64,000 bases of DNA from Actinotalea sp. Marseille-Q4924. Lineage in GTDB: Bacteria; Actinomycetota; Actinomycetes; Actinomycetales; Cellulomonadaceae. The stretch is taken from contig NZ_CAKAKB010000002.1 in NCBI RefSeq assembly GCF_916618755.1, forward strand, positions 248,001-312,000, given 5' to 3'. The notes under the pieces were generated by a model. That model saw nothing but the letters and a program-made list of their open reading frames with translations, did not search any database and was not told the origin of the DNA. This document shows, one piece after another, positions 24,873-32,847 of this stretch. Position numbers and translations under genes: made by a program. Each line of letters begins with the position of its first letter. Position 1 is the first letter of the stretch.

Positions 24873-25964
24873 TCAGGCGGAGGCGCGCAGCGCGAGGCGG
24901 GCGGGGAAGACCACCGGCTCCGCGGCGTGCTCGATCCCGCTGAGCATCTCCACGATCATCGTCCCGGCACGGGCCGCCATCGCCTCGACCGGGTGGATGA
25001 CGGTGCTGAGCGGCGGTGTGGTGGTCGAGGCGACTCCCAGGTCGTCGAAGCCGAACACGGCGACGTCGTCGGGGACGCGCCGCCCCAGGGCAGCGACCTC
25101 GGTGAGCGTCGCGGACGCCATGAGGTCCGACGCCACGAAGATCCCGTCGAGGTCGGGGTGCTCGGCGAGGAGTCGTCGCGTGGCCTCGGCCCCGCCCGGC
25201 ACGGTGAAGTCGCCGTGGACGACGGCGTCGGCGGACAGGCCGGCGGCGCTCAGCGCCTCCTGCCACCCGGTGAGGCGGTCGACGCCGGCGGGCATGTCCT
25301 GAGGGCCGGCGACCGTCCCGATGCGTCGGCGGCCGTGCTCGATGAGGTACTCGGTGGCCAGCCTCGCCCCGCCGACGTTGTCCATGTCGACGCAGTGCGA
25401 GTCCTCGACGTCGAGCGGGCGGCCGACGAACACGCACGGCAGCCCCGACTCGACGAGGCGGGCGTTGAGCCGGTCCTCGCGGTGGTGCGACGCGATGACG
25501 GCGCCGTCGACCTGACCGGTCGTGAGGTAGCGGACGGCGCGGTCGTGGCTCCGTCCCGGCCGCGCGATGACGAGCAGCATCTGCAGGTCCGCGGCCTCGA
25601 GCGAGAGCGACAGCCCGTTGATGACGCTGCCGAAGAACGGGTCGGACAGCAGGCGGGCGTTGGGCTCCGGCACGACCAGGGCGACGGACCCGGTGCGGCG
25701 GGTGGCGAGGTTGCGGGCGACCGGGTTGGGCGTGAAGCCGAGCTCGGCGATCGCGGCCTCGACGGCCTGCTTGGCGTGGTCGCTGACCAGGTGCCCGCCG
25801 TTGATGACGCGCGACGCCGTCGCCCGCGAGACGCCGGCCGCGGCCGCGACCTGGCGCAGCGTCGGAGCCGCGCGGCGCTGCGCCCCGCGCGCGATGGTGC
25901 TGCTCGCCGTGGTGCGCGCGCCCGCGGCGGCCTCCACCTTCACGGTGGTCCCCTCGGTCGTCAC
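24873..25964 (-). CDS. LacI-family repressor of the adjacent sugar ABC importer
   Basis: 363 residues. An Ala/Thr-rich leader of about 33 residues precedes the helix-turn-helix (TLRQVAAAAGVSRATASRVINGG) and hinge. A periplasmic-binding-like effector domain follows (FFGSVINGLSLSLE, CVFVGRPLD, DLDGIFVASDLMA, VFGFDDLG). It lies downstream of, and on the same strand as, the importer genes. Three near-palindromic TGAGACCGGTCTCA-type sites upstream of the binding-protein gene are its probable operators. A close paralogue is at 51380-52429. A 10-bp tandem duplication (24862-24881) covers the stop codon. The sugar ligand is unknown. Confidence 0.92.
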   Translation of the reverse strand: MTTEGTTVKVEAAAGARTTASSTIARGAQRRAAPTLRQVAAAAGVSRATASRVINGGHLVSDHAKQAVEAAIAELGFTPNPVARNLATRRTGSVALVVPEPNARLLSDPFFGSVINGLSLSLEAADLQMLLVIARPGRSHDRAVRYLTTGQVDGAVIASHHREDRLNARLVESGLPCVFVGRPLDVEDSHCVDMDNVGGARLATEYLIEHGRRRIGTVAGPQDMPAGVDRLTGWQEALSAAGLSADAVVHGDFTVPGGAEATRRLLAEHPDLDGIFVASDLMASATLTEVAALGRRVPDDVAVFGFDDLGVASTTTPPLSTVIHPVEAMAARAGTMIVEMLSGIEHAAEPVVFPARLALRASA

Positions 25965-26089
25965 GATGCGAATCTACCTTCGTCGTGCCCGCGACGGTGC
26001 GGGCTTCGGGTGGTGCGGGCGGGCGGTGCGACCGACGACGGCGCCGCGGCCCGGTGCCGGGGACGTCCGCGGCACCGGGCGGGCTCGGG

Positions 26090-27016
26090 TCACCCCTTGA
26101 CGGCGCCCTGCATGATGCCGGAGACGAGCTGACGGCCCACGAACACGAACAGCACGACCAGGGGGATCGTCGACGCGACGACGCCCGCCATGATCAGCGA
26201 CATGTCCTTGAAGTAGGACGCCTGGAGCAGCTGCACGGCGACCGGCAGGGTCGGGTTGCTGGGTCCCAGGACGATGAACGGCCAGAAGAAGTTCGTCCAC
26301 GAGGCGACGAACGTGAACAGGCCGAGCATCGCGGCGGCGGGCCGCGCGGCCGGGATCGCGACGTGCCAGAACGTCCGGATCATCGAGCAGCCGTCCACGC
26401 GGGCGGCCTCGATGAGCTCGTACGGCAGGGCGCTCTCCAGGTACTGCGTCATCCAGAAGACGCCGAACGCGGTGACGAGGCCCGGGACGATGACCGCCTC
26501 GAGGCGGCCGACCCAGCCCAGCTCCGACATGACGATGAACATCGGCACGACGCCGAGCTGCGTGGGCACCGCCATCGTCGCGATGACGAAGACCAGCAGC
26601 GGCCCCCGGCCCCGGAAGCGGAGCTTCGAGAACGAGAACCCCGCGAGCGTGGAGAACAGCACGACGGAGAACCCGGCGAGCACCGCGATGATGAGGCTGT
26701 TGCGGAACGCGACCCAGAAGTTGATGTCCGAGGCGAGGACCCGCTGCATGTTCTCGAGGAAGTTGCCGCCGGGGATGAGCGAGGGGATCGGGTTCTGCGC
26801 GATGGTCTGCGCGTCCGAGGACGCGAGGAGGAACGCGTAGTAGAGCGGGTAGGCGGAGATCGCGAGGACCAGCGCCATGACGGCATAGGTCACCCAGCCG
26901 GGGCGACGGTTCGCCCCCATCCCGTCGCCGCCGCGCCGTCGGCCGGCGGCGCGGGCGGCGCCCCTGCCGGCCATCTGCTCCACCATCGGCAGGGAGGGCG
27001 TGCTCGTCCTGGCCAT
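26090..27016 (-). CDS. Sugar ABC transporter permease (MalG type)
   Basis: 308 residues from ATG 27016, which shares one base with the upstream permease stop. After a disordered basic N-terminus there are six membrane helices. The ATPase-contact EAA loop is EAARVDGCSMIRTFWHVAIP. The family is the CUT1 importers (MalFG). It forms a heterodimer with the preceding permease; the energising ATPase is not encoded here, as is usual where a shared MsiK-type ATPase is used. The LacI repressor gene follows about 125 bases downstream. Confidence 0.93.
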   Translation of the reverse strand: MARTSTPSLPMVEQMAGRGAARAAGRRRGGDGMGANRRPGWVTYAVMALVLAISAYPLYYAFLLASSDAQTIAQNPIPSLIPGGNFLENMQRVLASDINFWVAFRNSLIIAVLAGFSVVLFSTLAGFSFSKLRFRGRGPLLVFVIATMAVPTQLGVVPMFIVMSELGWVGRLEAVIVPGLVTAFGVFWMTQYLESALPYELIEAARVDGCSMIRTFWHVAIPAARPAAAMLGLFTFVASWTNFFWPFIVLGPSNPTLPVAVQLLQASYFKDMSLIMAGVVASTIPLVVLFVFVGRQLVSGIMQGAVKG

Positions 27017-28060
27017 CAGTGGGTCCCTCCCTTGACCGACCCCGTGGAGGCGATCCGGCGCGTGATCATGAAGTTGACGATGCCGATGGCGATGATGATG
27101 AGGAAGAGGATCCAGGCCACCGCCGACGCCCGGCCGAAGCTCTTCTGCGCGCCCCAGCCCAGCTCGTAGAGGAACATGGTCATCGTCATCCACTGCCGGT
27201 CTGCGCCGCCCTGGCCGAGCTGGTCGAACATGCGCGGCTCGTCGAAGATCTGCAGGCCACCGATGGTCATCGTGATGATGACGAAGATGAGGGTCGGCCG
27301 CAGCATCGGGACCGTGATGGAGAAGAACGTGCGGACCCGGCTCGCGCCGTCGATGATCGCCGCCTCGTAGAGGTCGCGGGGGATCGCCTGCATGGCAGCA
27401 AGCAGGATCAGCGTGTTGTAGCCGGTCCAGCGGAAGTTCACCATCGTGGCGATCGCGACGTGGCTGGCGAGGGAGTCGGCGTGCCAGCGGATCGGGTCGA
27501 CGCCGACCATGCCGAGCAGCTCGTTCACCATGCCGGACTGGTCCGCGAACGCCCGGGAGAAGATCAGGGCCACGGCGACCGGCGCCACGACGTAGGGGAG
27601 CAGGACGCCCATCCGCCAGAAGGTCTTGGCGCGGATGTTGTCGTCGAGGACCGCGGCGATCGCGATCGCGGCGATGAGCTGGGGTACCGCGGAGAGGATG
27701 AAGATGCTGAACGTGTTGCGCAGCGCGGTGAAGAAGCGCGGCTGCTGCAGGACGTCCACGTAGTTCTGCAGGCCGACGAAGTCGCCCTGGCCGCCGAGGA
27801 GGTGCCAGTCGTGCACCGACACGTACGCGGTGTACGCGAGCGGGAAGAGCCCGACGAGCGCGAACAGCAGGAAGAACGGCGCGATGTAGAGGTACGGCGA
27901 GGCCTTGACGTCCAGCCGGCCGAGGAAGTTCCGCAGCGGGGAGGGGGCGGGGCGCCGGCCGAGGCCGCCGCCGGAGGACTGTCGGGCCGCGGGTGCCGGG
28001 GCGTCGATGCCCGCGGTCGCGCGCGTGCTGGGGGTGTCACGGGAGGGTGACGGTGGCCAT
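27016..28060 (-). CDS. Sugar ABC transporter permease (MalF type) with frameshifted start
   Basis: The continuous frame carries six membrane helices, including SPYLYIAPFFLLFALVGLF near the start, and the EAA loop EAAIIDGASRVRTFFSITVP. No ATG, GTG or TTG exists in that frame upstream of GTG 27822, which would delete the first membrane helix. The natural start, ATG 28060 behind GGAAGGAA, is in another frame and reads MATVTLP then TGA. Skipping one base near 28039 joins it to DTPSTRATAGIDAP and the permease frame. Either the sequence has one extra base or the gene is disabled or recoded. The product pairs with the MalG-type permease. Confidence 0.8.
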
Positions 28061-28137
28061 GGGGTTCCTTCCGGACCGGGTGGGGGACGGCACGGGGCCG
28101 GGCGGTGGTGCTGCTACCGCCCGGCCCCGCGGACCTG

Positions 28138-29457
28138 TCAGCCCAGGCCGAGCTCGTCGAAGGCCTGGACGGCCTTCTCCCACGAGCTGGCGGCGTCATC
28201 CGTCTTGTCGACGTCGACGCGGGTGATGGCGTCGGCGACCGTGGTGTGGATCGTGAAGTAGTTCGCACCCTTGAACGGGGCGACGTCGACCGCAGCGGCA
28301 CGGTTGGCGAGGATCTCGCCGGTCGGGGCGCCGTTGAAGAACTCGTTCGTGGCGGAGGTGAGCTCCTCGCTCTCCAGGGCCTCGATCTGGCTCGGGAAGG
28401 TGCCCTTGGCCTGGAACGCCTTGACCTGCTGCTCGGGCGCCGTCAGCCACGCGGCGAGCTTCTTGGCCTCCTCGACGTTCTCGCCGGCCGAGGGGACGGT
28501 CAGGAACGAGCCGCCCCAGTTGCCGCCGCCGCCGGGGAAGGTGTCGGCGATGTCCCAGCCGGTGACGCCGGCCGCGCTGCCCTCGATGACACCGAGCATC
28601 CAGCCCGGGCAGAGCATCGTCGCGAAGCCGTCGTTCTGGAAGGAGTTCGTCCAGTCCTCGCTCCACTGGGCCAGGCCGGCCGAGAGGCCGTCGTCGACCG
28701 ACGCCGCGAGCACGGTCTCGTACAGGTCCTTGACCTGGTCGTTCTCGTCGAGGGGGATCGGCGTGCCGTCCGTCTCCTCGTACGCCGCCTCGAGCTGGTT
28801 GACCATGCCCTGGTACGTGGCGCCGGCCGAGTCGAACCACGCGACGTCCGAGTTCGCCGAGAACTGCTTGCCTGCCTCGAAGTAGGACTCCCACGTGTCG
28901 CCCAGCAGCGCGGCGACCTCGGCCCGGTCCGTCGGCAGGCCCGCGGCCTCGAAGAGGTCGGCGCGGTAGCAGATGGCCTCGGGGCCGATGTCCGTGCCGT
29001 AGCCGATGAGCTTGCCGTCCTCGGTCGTGGCCTGCTGGACCTTCCAGTCCAGCCAGCGGCCCTCGACCTCGTCGGACGTGAGGTCAGCGAAGGTGTCCGG
29101 GTACTGCATGAGCTCGGCGAGCCAGTCGACCTCGAGGGCCTCGATGTCGGCCAGGCCGGAGCCGCCCGCGGCGATGCGCGTGTTCAGGTTGTCGCGGGCC
29201 TCGTTCGCCGTCGCGGCCTTGCGGTGCTCGATCGTGACGTTCGGGTTGAGCTCCTCGTACTCCGTGATGAGGTCCTCGTAGCCGAACTCGTTGAAGGTCG
29301 CGACGGTCAGGGTGACCTCGCCGCCCTCCGAGCCGCCCTCTCCGCCGCTGCCGCTGCCTGCGTCGTCGGCAGCGTCGCCGCCGCCGCACCCGGCGAGCAG
29401 CGCGGTGCCCGCGATCCCGGCGGTGATCGCCAGCCACGGCTTCCCGATGTTGCGCAC
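28138..29457 (-). CDS. Sugar-binding lipoprotein of the ABC importer
   Basis: 439 residues. A lipoprotein signal peptide ends in LLAGC, with Cys24 as the lipidated residue, followed by a Gly/Ser/Asp-rich linker. The family-1 extracellular solute-binding fold follows (TVATFNEFGYEDLITEYEELNP, then aromatic-rich lobes such as CPGWMLGV and GGNWGGSFL). It captures the sugar outside the membrane and delivers it to the MalFG-type permeases. It is the first gene of the operon, behind a cluster of palindromic operators. Ligand identity is unknown; a beta-glucoside or cello-oligosaccharide is only suggested by the CebR-type box upstream. Confidence 0.93.
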   Translation of the reverse strand: MRNIGKPWLAITAGIAGTALLAGCGGGDAADDAGSGSGGEGGSEGGEVTLTVATFNEFGYEDLITEYEELNPNVTIEHRKAATANEARDNLNTRIAAGGSGLADIEALEVDWLAELMQYPDTFADLTSDEVEGRWLDWKVQQATTEDGKLIGYGTDIGPEAICYRADLFEAAGLPTDRAEVAALLGDTWESYFEAGKQFSANSDVAWFDSAGATYQGMVNQLEAAYEETDGTPIPLDENDQVKDLYETVLAASVDDGLSAGLAQWSEDWTNSFQNDGFATMLCPGWMLGVIEGSAAGVTGWDIADTFPGGGGNWGGSFLTVPSAGENVEEAKKLAAWLTAPEQQVKAFQAKGTFPSQIEALESEELTSATNEFFNGAPTGEILANRAAAVDVAPFKGANYFTIHTTVADAITRVDVDKTDDAASSWEKAVQAFDELGLG

Positions 29458-29548
29458 GTCCGACTCCTTCGTCTCCTGGGCGGCATCGGTGCCGCCCCCT
29501 GCTTCCGCCGCCCGGGATTCGGGTGCGGGTTGCGCGTGTCGGTTCCGC

Positions 29549-29562
29549 TGAGACCGGTCTCA
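29549..29562. promoter_or_regulatory. LacI-type operator copy 1 (perfect palindrome)
   Basis: TGAGACCGGTCTCA is a perfect 14-bp palindrome 92 bases upstream of the binding-protein ATG. Two imperfect copies follow at 29594 and 29741. Size, symmetry with a central CG, and position match LacI-family operators; the adjacent LacI gene is the likely binder. Confidence 0.75.
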
Positions 29563-29593
29563 TCGTTGAGCCGGTGTCGCTGGTCCCGAGTGG

Positions 29594-29607
29594 TGGGACC
29601 GGTCTCA
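29594..29607. promoter_or_regulatory. LacI-type operator copy 2
   Basis: TGGGACCGGTCTCA differs from copy 1 at one base. It is 45 bases from copy 1 (start to start), about four helical turns, so two dimers could sit on nearly the same face of the DNA. Confidence 0.65.
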
Positions 29608-29740
29608 TCGCGGTGGTCACAACTTGGCGCGCCGGTACCGGGCGTGTCAAACGTCGTGATGAAACCGTGACCGCGCGCCGTCACGGATGAAAACGCTTAC
29701 GTCCAGGTCAGAGCGCTGCGGTGTCACCCGAAAGAATTAA

Positions 29741-29754
29741 TGAGACCGGTTCCA
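29741..29754. promoter_or_regulatory. LacI-type operator copy 3
   Basis: TGAGACCGGTTCCA differs from copy 1 at two bases. It lies 284 bases upstream of the binding-protein gene, far enough to serve as an auxiliary looping operator, and only two bases from a CebR-type box. Confidence 0.6.
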
Positions 29755-29756
29755 TC

Positions 29757-29770
29757 TGGGAGCGCTCCCA
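29757..29770. promoter_or_regulatory. CebR-type box, perfect palindrome
   Basis: TGGGAGCGCTCCCA is identical to the known binding sequence of the cellobiose repressor CebR of Streptomyces, also used by CelR-type regulators in cellulolytic actinobacteria. Placed beside operator copy 3, it suggests a second LacI-family protein also acts on this region. The family knowledge is established; use here is inferred. Confidence 0.7.
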
Positions 29771-30493
29771 ACCCTGACGTGGGGTGCCGAGGACGCGACC
29801 AGCCCCGGCCGAGAGCGGCGTCGGCCCCGGCGCGAGGACGGCGTCCGGCCCGACGGAGGACCCGTGCGGAGCCGGGGACGCGGCGCGTACCGCCTGTCGC
29901 GCCCTCGGGTGCATGCCGGCCGATCGCGTCGGCCTGCGCCAGTTCGTGGAGGGTCGCCCGCGCATGTCGCGGCGAGCTCTCCGCGCTGGACGCCGTCGGT
30001 CGTGCCTCGGCACCCGGCCTCTCGATGAGCTCGCGGATCGGCCCGACGGCCGGTCCGGGCCGCACCGCACGCTCATGATCAGGGCGTTTGCCCGCCGAGA
30101 CGCCGTAACCGTTCAAGTCGCGCGATGTCAAGACCCGACTTAGCGTCACTGCGTCGGCAGCCACCGGCCTTGTCCTCCGGAGGCTGCCTCAAGTGCTCGG
30201 GTCGGCTGTGGACAGAGCCGGCCGTGTTCCGCACCGACGTCCGCGTCGGCGCACCACCGGGACGTCCTCCACGGACGACCGGTCCAGGGGGAACGCCCCG
30301 TGGACCACCGCTCGTGGAGAACCGACCGGACGACCCGACGGTGCCGTGGTGCCGGGGGTCCCGCAGGGTCCCGCTCCGGGACGCCGCGGGGTGGAGCACA
30401 CCCGGCGGCCCCCAGGTCGCCGGCCCCGCAGGACACCAGCACCCCGACATTCGGACCAGTGCCGCCGCCGCACCTTGAACGGAAGGAAGCACG
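29771..30493. other. Intergenic region of about 720 bases without a convincing gene
   Basis: Open frames exist on both strands but have no family features, no ribosome-binding sites, and codon patterns unlike their neighbours. No tRNA, repeat or inserted element was recognised. The region separates the sugar-importer control region from the stress cluster starting at 30494, so it probably holds promoters for the latter. A decayed gene cannot be excluded. Confidence 0.4.
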
Positions 30494-31570
30494 ATGACCT
30501 ACGACTACGAGACGGGACAGCCGTCGAGCACGGACGGGTCGCGGACCGACGCCGCCCGTGAGGCAGCGCGGGACACCGCGCACACCGCGAAGGACCAGGC
30601 CTCCGGCGTGGCGCACAGCGCCGCCGAGAGCGGGCAGCACCTCGCCCGCGAGGCGAAGAGCGAGGCGAAGGACGTCGGCCGCGAGGCCGGCCGCCAGGCC
30701 AAGCAGCTCCTCGGCCAGGGCCGCGAGCAGCTGACCTCCGAGGCCAGCTCCCAGCAGCAGAAGCTCGCCGGGAGCATCCGCTCCTTCGGGCAGGAGCTCG
30801 GCTCGATGGCCGACTCCTCCTCGGAGCCGGGCATGGCCACCGACCTGGCCCGCCAGGCGTCGCAGCGCATCGACGAGGTCGCGAGCTTCTTCGAGAACCG
30901 CGAGCCGGGCGAGCTGCTCGGTGAGGTCAAGCGCTTCGCGCAGGGCCGTCCGGGCACCTTCCTGGCGCTCGCCGCCGGCGCCGGCCTGCTCGCGGGCCGC
31001 CTGACGCGCGGCGTCAAGGAGATCAGCAACGACGAGAGCCAGGCCGCCGGCTCGGACGAGGGCACCGAGGCCTACGGCGCCGCGTCCTACGGCGCCGAGG
31101 GTGTCTCCGGCACCTACGGGACCCCGACGCGCACCAGCGCGTACGGCGTCGCCGCGGGCACGGCCGGTGCGGCAGCCGCTCCGACCACCAGCACCTACGG
31201 CACCGGCGCGGTGTACGGCGAGGGCACCGACGGGCTCGGGACCGCCGACGGCGACCCGACGTACGGCGTGCAGGCCACGCCCGGCACCTCGGCGACGTAC
31301 CCCGAGGGCGCGTCATCCGCCGACCCGTACGGGACCGGCACGGAGGACGTCGGCACGCCGGTCTACGGCGACACCGTCGCGGACACCTACGGCACGGGGA
31401 CGCAGAACCCGCCGTCGGGCGCCGGGCAGTACGCCGCGGGCAGCGCCGGCTACGGGCAGGACTCCTACGGCAACGAGGACGGCGGCATCTTCGGCGGCGG
31501 CACCGGTGAGGTGCCCGAGCACGAGGCGACCCGTCCGTGGAGCCCGGTGGACGAGGGGAACAACCGATGA
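30494..31570 (+). CDS. LEA-like/amphipathic protein with one membrane segment and a Tyr-Gly-rich tail
   Basis: 358 residues, good ribosome-binding site (GGAAGGAAG). Residues about 15-100 are an Ala/Lys/Glu/Gln-rich helical stretch resembling LEA or apolipophorin-like repeats. FLALAAGAGLLAG (about 155-168) is a short membrane segment after GELLGEVKRFAQGRPG. From about 185 to the end the chain is low complexity with twelve Tyr-Gly pairs and many Thr and Ala, surely disordered. The gene overlaps the next (ATGA). Similar three-gene sets (this protein, holin-like, DUF3618) recur in actinobacteria, often as envelope-stress genes. Molecular function is unknown. Confidence 0.8.
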   Translation: MTYDYETGQPSSTDGSRTDAAREAARDTAHTAKDQASGVAHSAAESGQHLAREAKSEAKDVGREAGRQAKQLLGQGREQLTSEASSQQQKLAGSIRSFGQELGSMADSSSEPGMATDLARQASQRIDEVASFFENREPGELLGEVKRFAQGRPGTFLALAAGAGLLAGRLTRGVKEISNDESQAAGSDEGTEAYGAASYGAEGVSGTYGTPTRTSAYGVAAGTAGAAAAPTTSTYGTGAVYGEGTDGLGTADGDPTYGVQATPGTSATYPEGASSADPYGTGTEDVGTPVYGDTVADTYGTGTQNPPSGAGQYAAGSAGYGQDSYGNEDGGIFGGGTGEVPEHEATRPWSPVDEGNNR

Positions 31571-32058
31571 CCACCCACACCCCCGGCGGTGCCACCGCGG
31601 GCGCTCCTCGCGGTGCCACCGCGGGCGCTCCTCTCGGAGCCTCCGCGCCGGGCACCGGCCCCGACCACGACACGGAGCGGCCGTCCCTCGGGGCGCTGTT
31701 CTCCAACATCACCGAGGACCTCTCGACGCTCATGCGGCAGGAGGTCGCCCTGGCCAAGGCCGAGGCGACGGAGTCCGCGAAGCGCGCCGGCAAGGGCGCG
31801 GGGATGCTCAGCGGCGCGGCCGTCGCCGGCTACTTCGTCCTGCTGTTCCTGTCGATCACGCTCTGGCAGCTGCTGAACAACTGGATGGACTCGGCTCTCG
31901 CGGCGCTCATCGTCGCGGTGATCTGGGGGATCGTCGCCGCGGTCCTCGCCCTCAAGGGCAAGGCCGAGGTCAAGCGGGTCCAGGGGCTCCCGCAGACGGC
32001 GTCGACCGTCAAGAAGATCCCGAACGCACTGAAGGGCCACGAGGAGGAGAACCGATGA
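31567..32058 (+). CDS. Holin-like membrane protein (DUF1469/phage holin family)
   Basis: 163 residues. A Gly/Ala/Thr-rich start is followed by SLGALFSNITEDLSTLMRQE and VALAKAEATESAKRAG, the amphipathic signature of the Phage_holin_3_6/DUF1469 family, then two membrane helices (about 85-105 and 115-135). The family name is historical; chromosomal members accompany DUF3618 proteins and are not lysis genes. It overlaps both neighbours by four bases (ATGA), giving a coupled operon. Likely an integral membrane partner of the two flanking LEA-like proteins. Confidence 0.85.
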   Translation: MTTHTPGGATAGAPRGATAGAPLGASAPGTGPDHDTERPSLGALFSNITEDLSTLMRQEVALAKAEATESAKRAGKGAGMLSGAAVAGYFVLLFLSITLWQLLNNWMDSALAALIVAVIWGIVAAVLALKGKAEVKRVQGLPQTASTVKKIPNALKGHEEENR

Positions 32059-32732
32059 GCACCGACCCGGACCAGATCCGCGCTGACATCGCCCGTACGC
32101 GGGCCGAGCTGAGCAACGACGTCGACGCCCTGGAGGAGAAGGTCAGCCCGTCGGCGATCGTCCAGCGGCGCAAGCAGGACGTGCGCAGCCGCTTCGGCTC
32201 CGTGAAGGAGCGCGTCATGGGCTCCGCGCAGAGCACCTCGTCGTCGGTGTCCTCCGGCGGGCACAGCGCCAAGGACAAGACCTCGGACGCGCTGCACGGC
32301 GCCAAGGACTCCGTCGGCTCGGCGGCGCACTCCGTCGGCCACCAGGCCAAGGGGCTTCCCGGCACGGTGAAGCACCAGGCCGAGGGCAACCCGTTCGCCG
32401 CCGGTCTCGTGGCCTTCGGCGTCGGGTGGCTCGCGGGCAGCCTGCTGCCGGTCTCCGAGAAGGAGAAGCAGCTCGCCGGCCAGGCCAAGGAGCAGGCGCA
32501 GCCGCTCGTCGAGGGCGCCAAGGAGAAGGCCAAGGAGGTCGCACAGGACCTCAAGGAGCCCGCTCAGGAGGCCGCTCAGGCCGTCAAGGAGCGCGCGACG
32601 GACGCCGCGGACCACCTCAAGTCCGAGGGCCGCAGCGAGGCCGAGGGCGTCAAGCAGGACGCCCAGGGCGCCAAGGACGAGGTGCAGGGCCAGGCCCAGC
32701 ACCACGTCGAGGAGCAGCGCTCGCAGTACTGA
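32055..32732 (+). CDS. DUF3618-domain protein with LEA-like repeats
   Basis: 225 residues. The N-terminus, DPDQIRADIARTRAELSNDVDALEEKV, is the DUF3618 motif. A membrane segment follows (NPFAAGLVAFGVGWLAGSLL, about 116-135). The C-terminal 90 residues are Lys/Ala/Glu/Gln repeats of the 11-mer type seen in LEA proteins (EKAKEVAQDLKEPAQEAAQ). Such helices protect membranes or proteins during drying in other organisms; here it is inference. A 10-bp tandem repeat (CAGTACTGAC twice, 32724-32743) covers the stop, and two strong hairpins follow. Confidence 0.85.
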   Translation: MSTDPDQIRADIARTRAELSNDVDALEEKVSPSAIVQRRKQDVRSRFGSVKERVMGSAQSTSSSVSSGGHSAKDKTSDALHGAKDSVGSAAHSVGHQAKGLPGTVKHQAEGNPFAAGLVAFGVGWLAGSLLPVSEKEKQLAGQAKEQAQPLVEGAKEKAKEVAQDLKEPAQEAAQAVKERATDAADHLKSEGRSEAEGVKQDAQGAKDEVQGQAQHHVEEQRSQY

Positions 32733-32747
32733 CCAGTACTGACCGTC

Positions 32748-32825
32748 GTCGTCCCGGCCGGTGCACGCCGCGGCCGGGACGACCGACGACACCGCGGCGG
32801 GGGTGGGTGACCACCCCCGCCGCGG
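32748..32825 (+). terminator. Tandem hairpins after the three-gene operon
   Basis: Two perfect stems sit in a row. The first pairs 32748-32760 with 32771-32783 (13 bp, 10-base loop). The second pairs 32792-32806 with 32811-32825 (15 bp, GTGA loop). Neither has a T tract. The second ends about 13 bases before the ribosome-binding site of the next gene, so it could terminate transcription or protect the downstream mRNA. Confidence 0.6.
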
Positions 32826-32847
32826 CGCACATCGGACGAGGAGCGAG

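Noticed and set aside
28008-28060. ATC codon near 28008 or a distant GTG as the MalF start
   Set aside because: ATC is extremely rare as a start and has no ribosome-binding site, while the out-of-frame ATG 28060 has an excellent one; a one-base frameshift is simpler.
29724-30164. Possible small genes in the region between the sugar importer and stress operon
   Set aside because: None has a ribosome-binding site, family similarity or a consistent codon pattern; reported only as intergenic.
31567-32058. Holin-like gene as evidence of a prophage
   Set aside because: No phage structural, lysis or integrase genes are nearby. DUF1469 proteins with DUF3618 neighbours are ordinary chromosomal genes.
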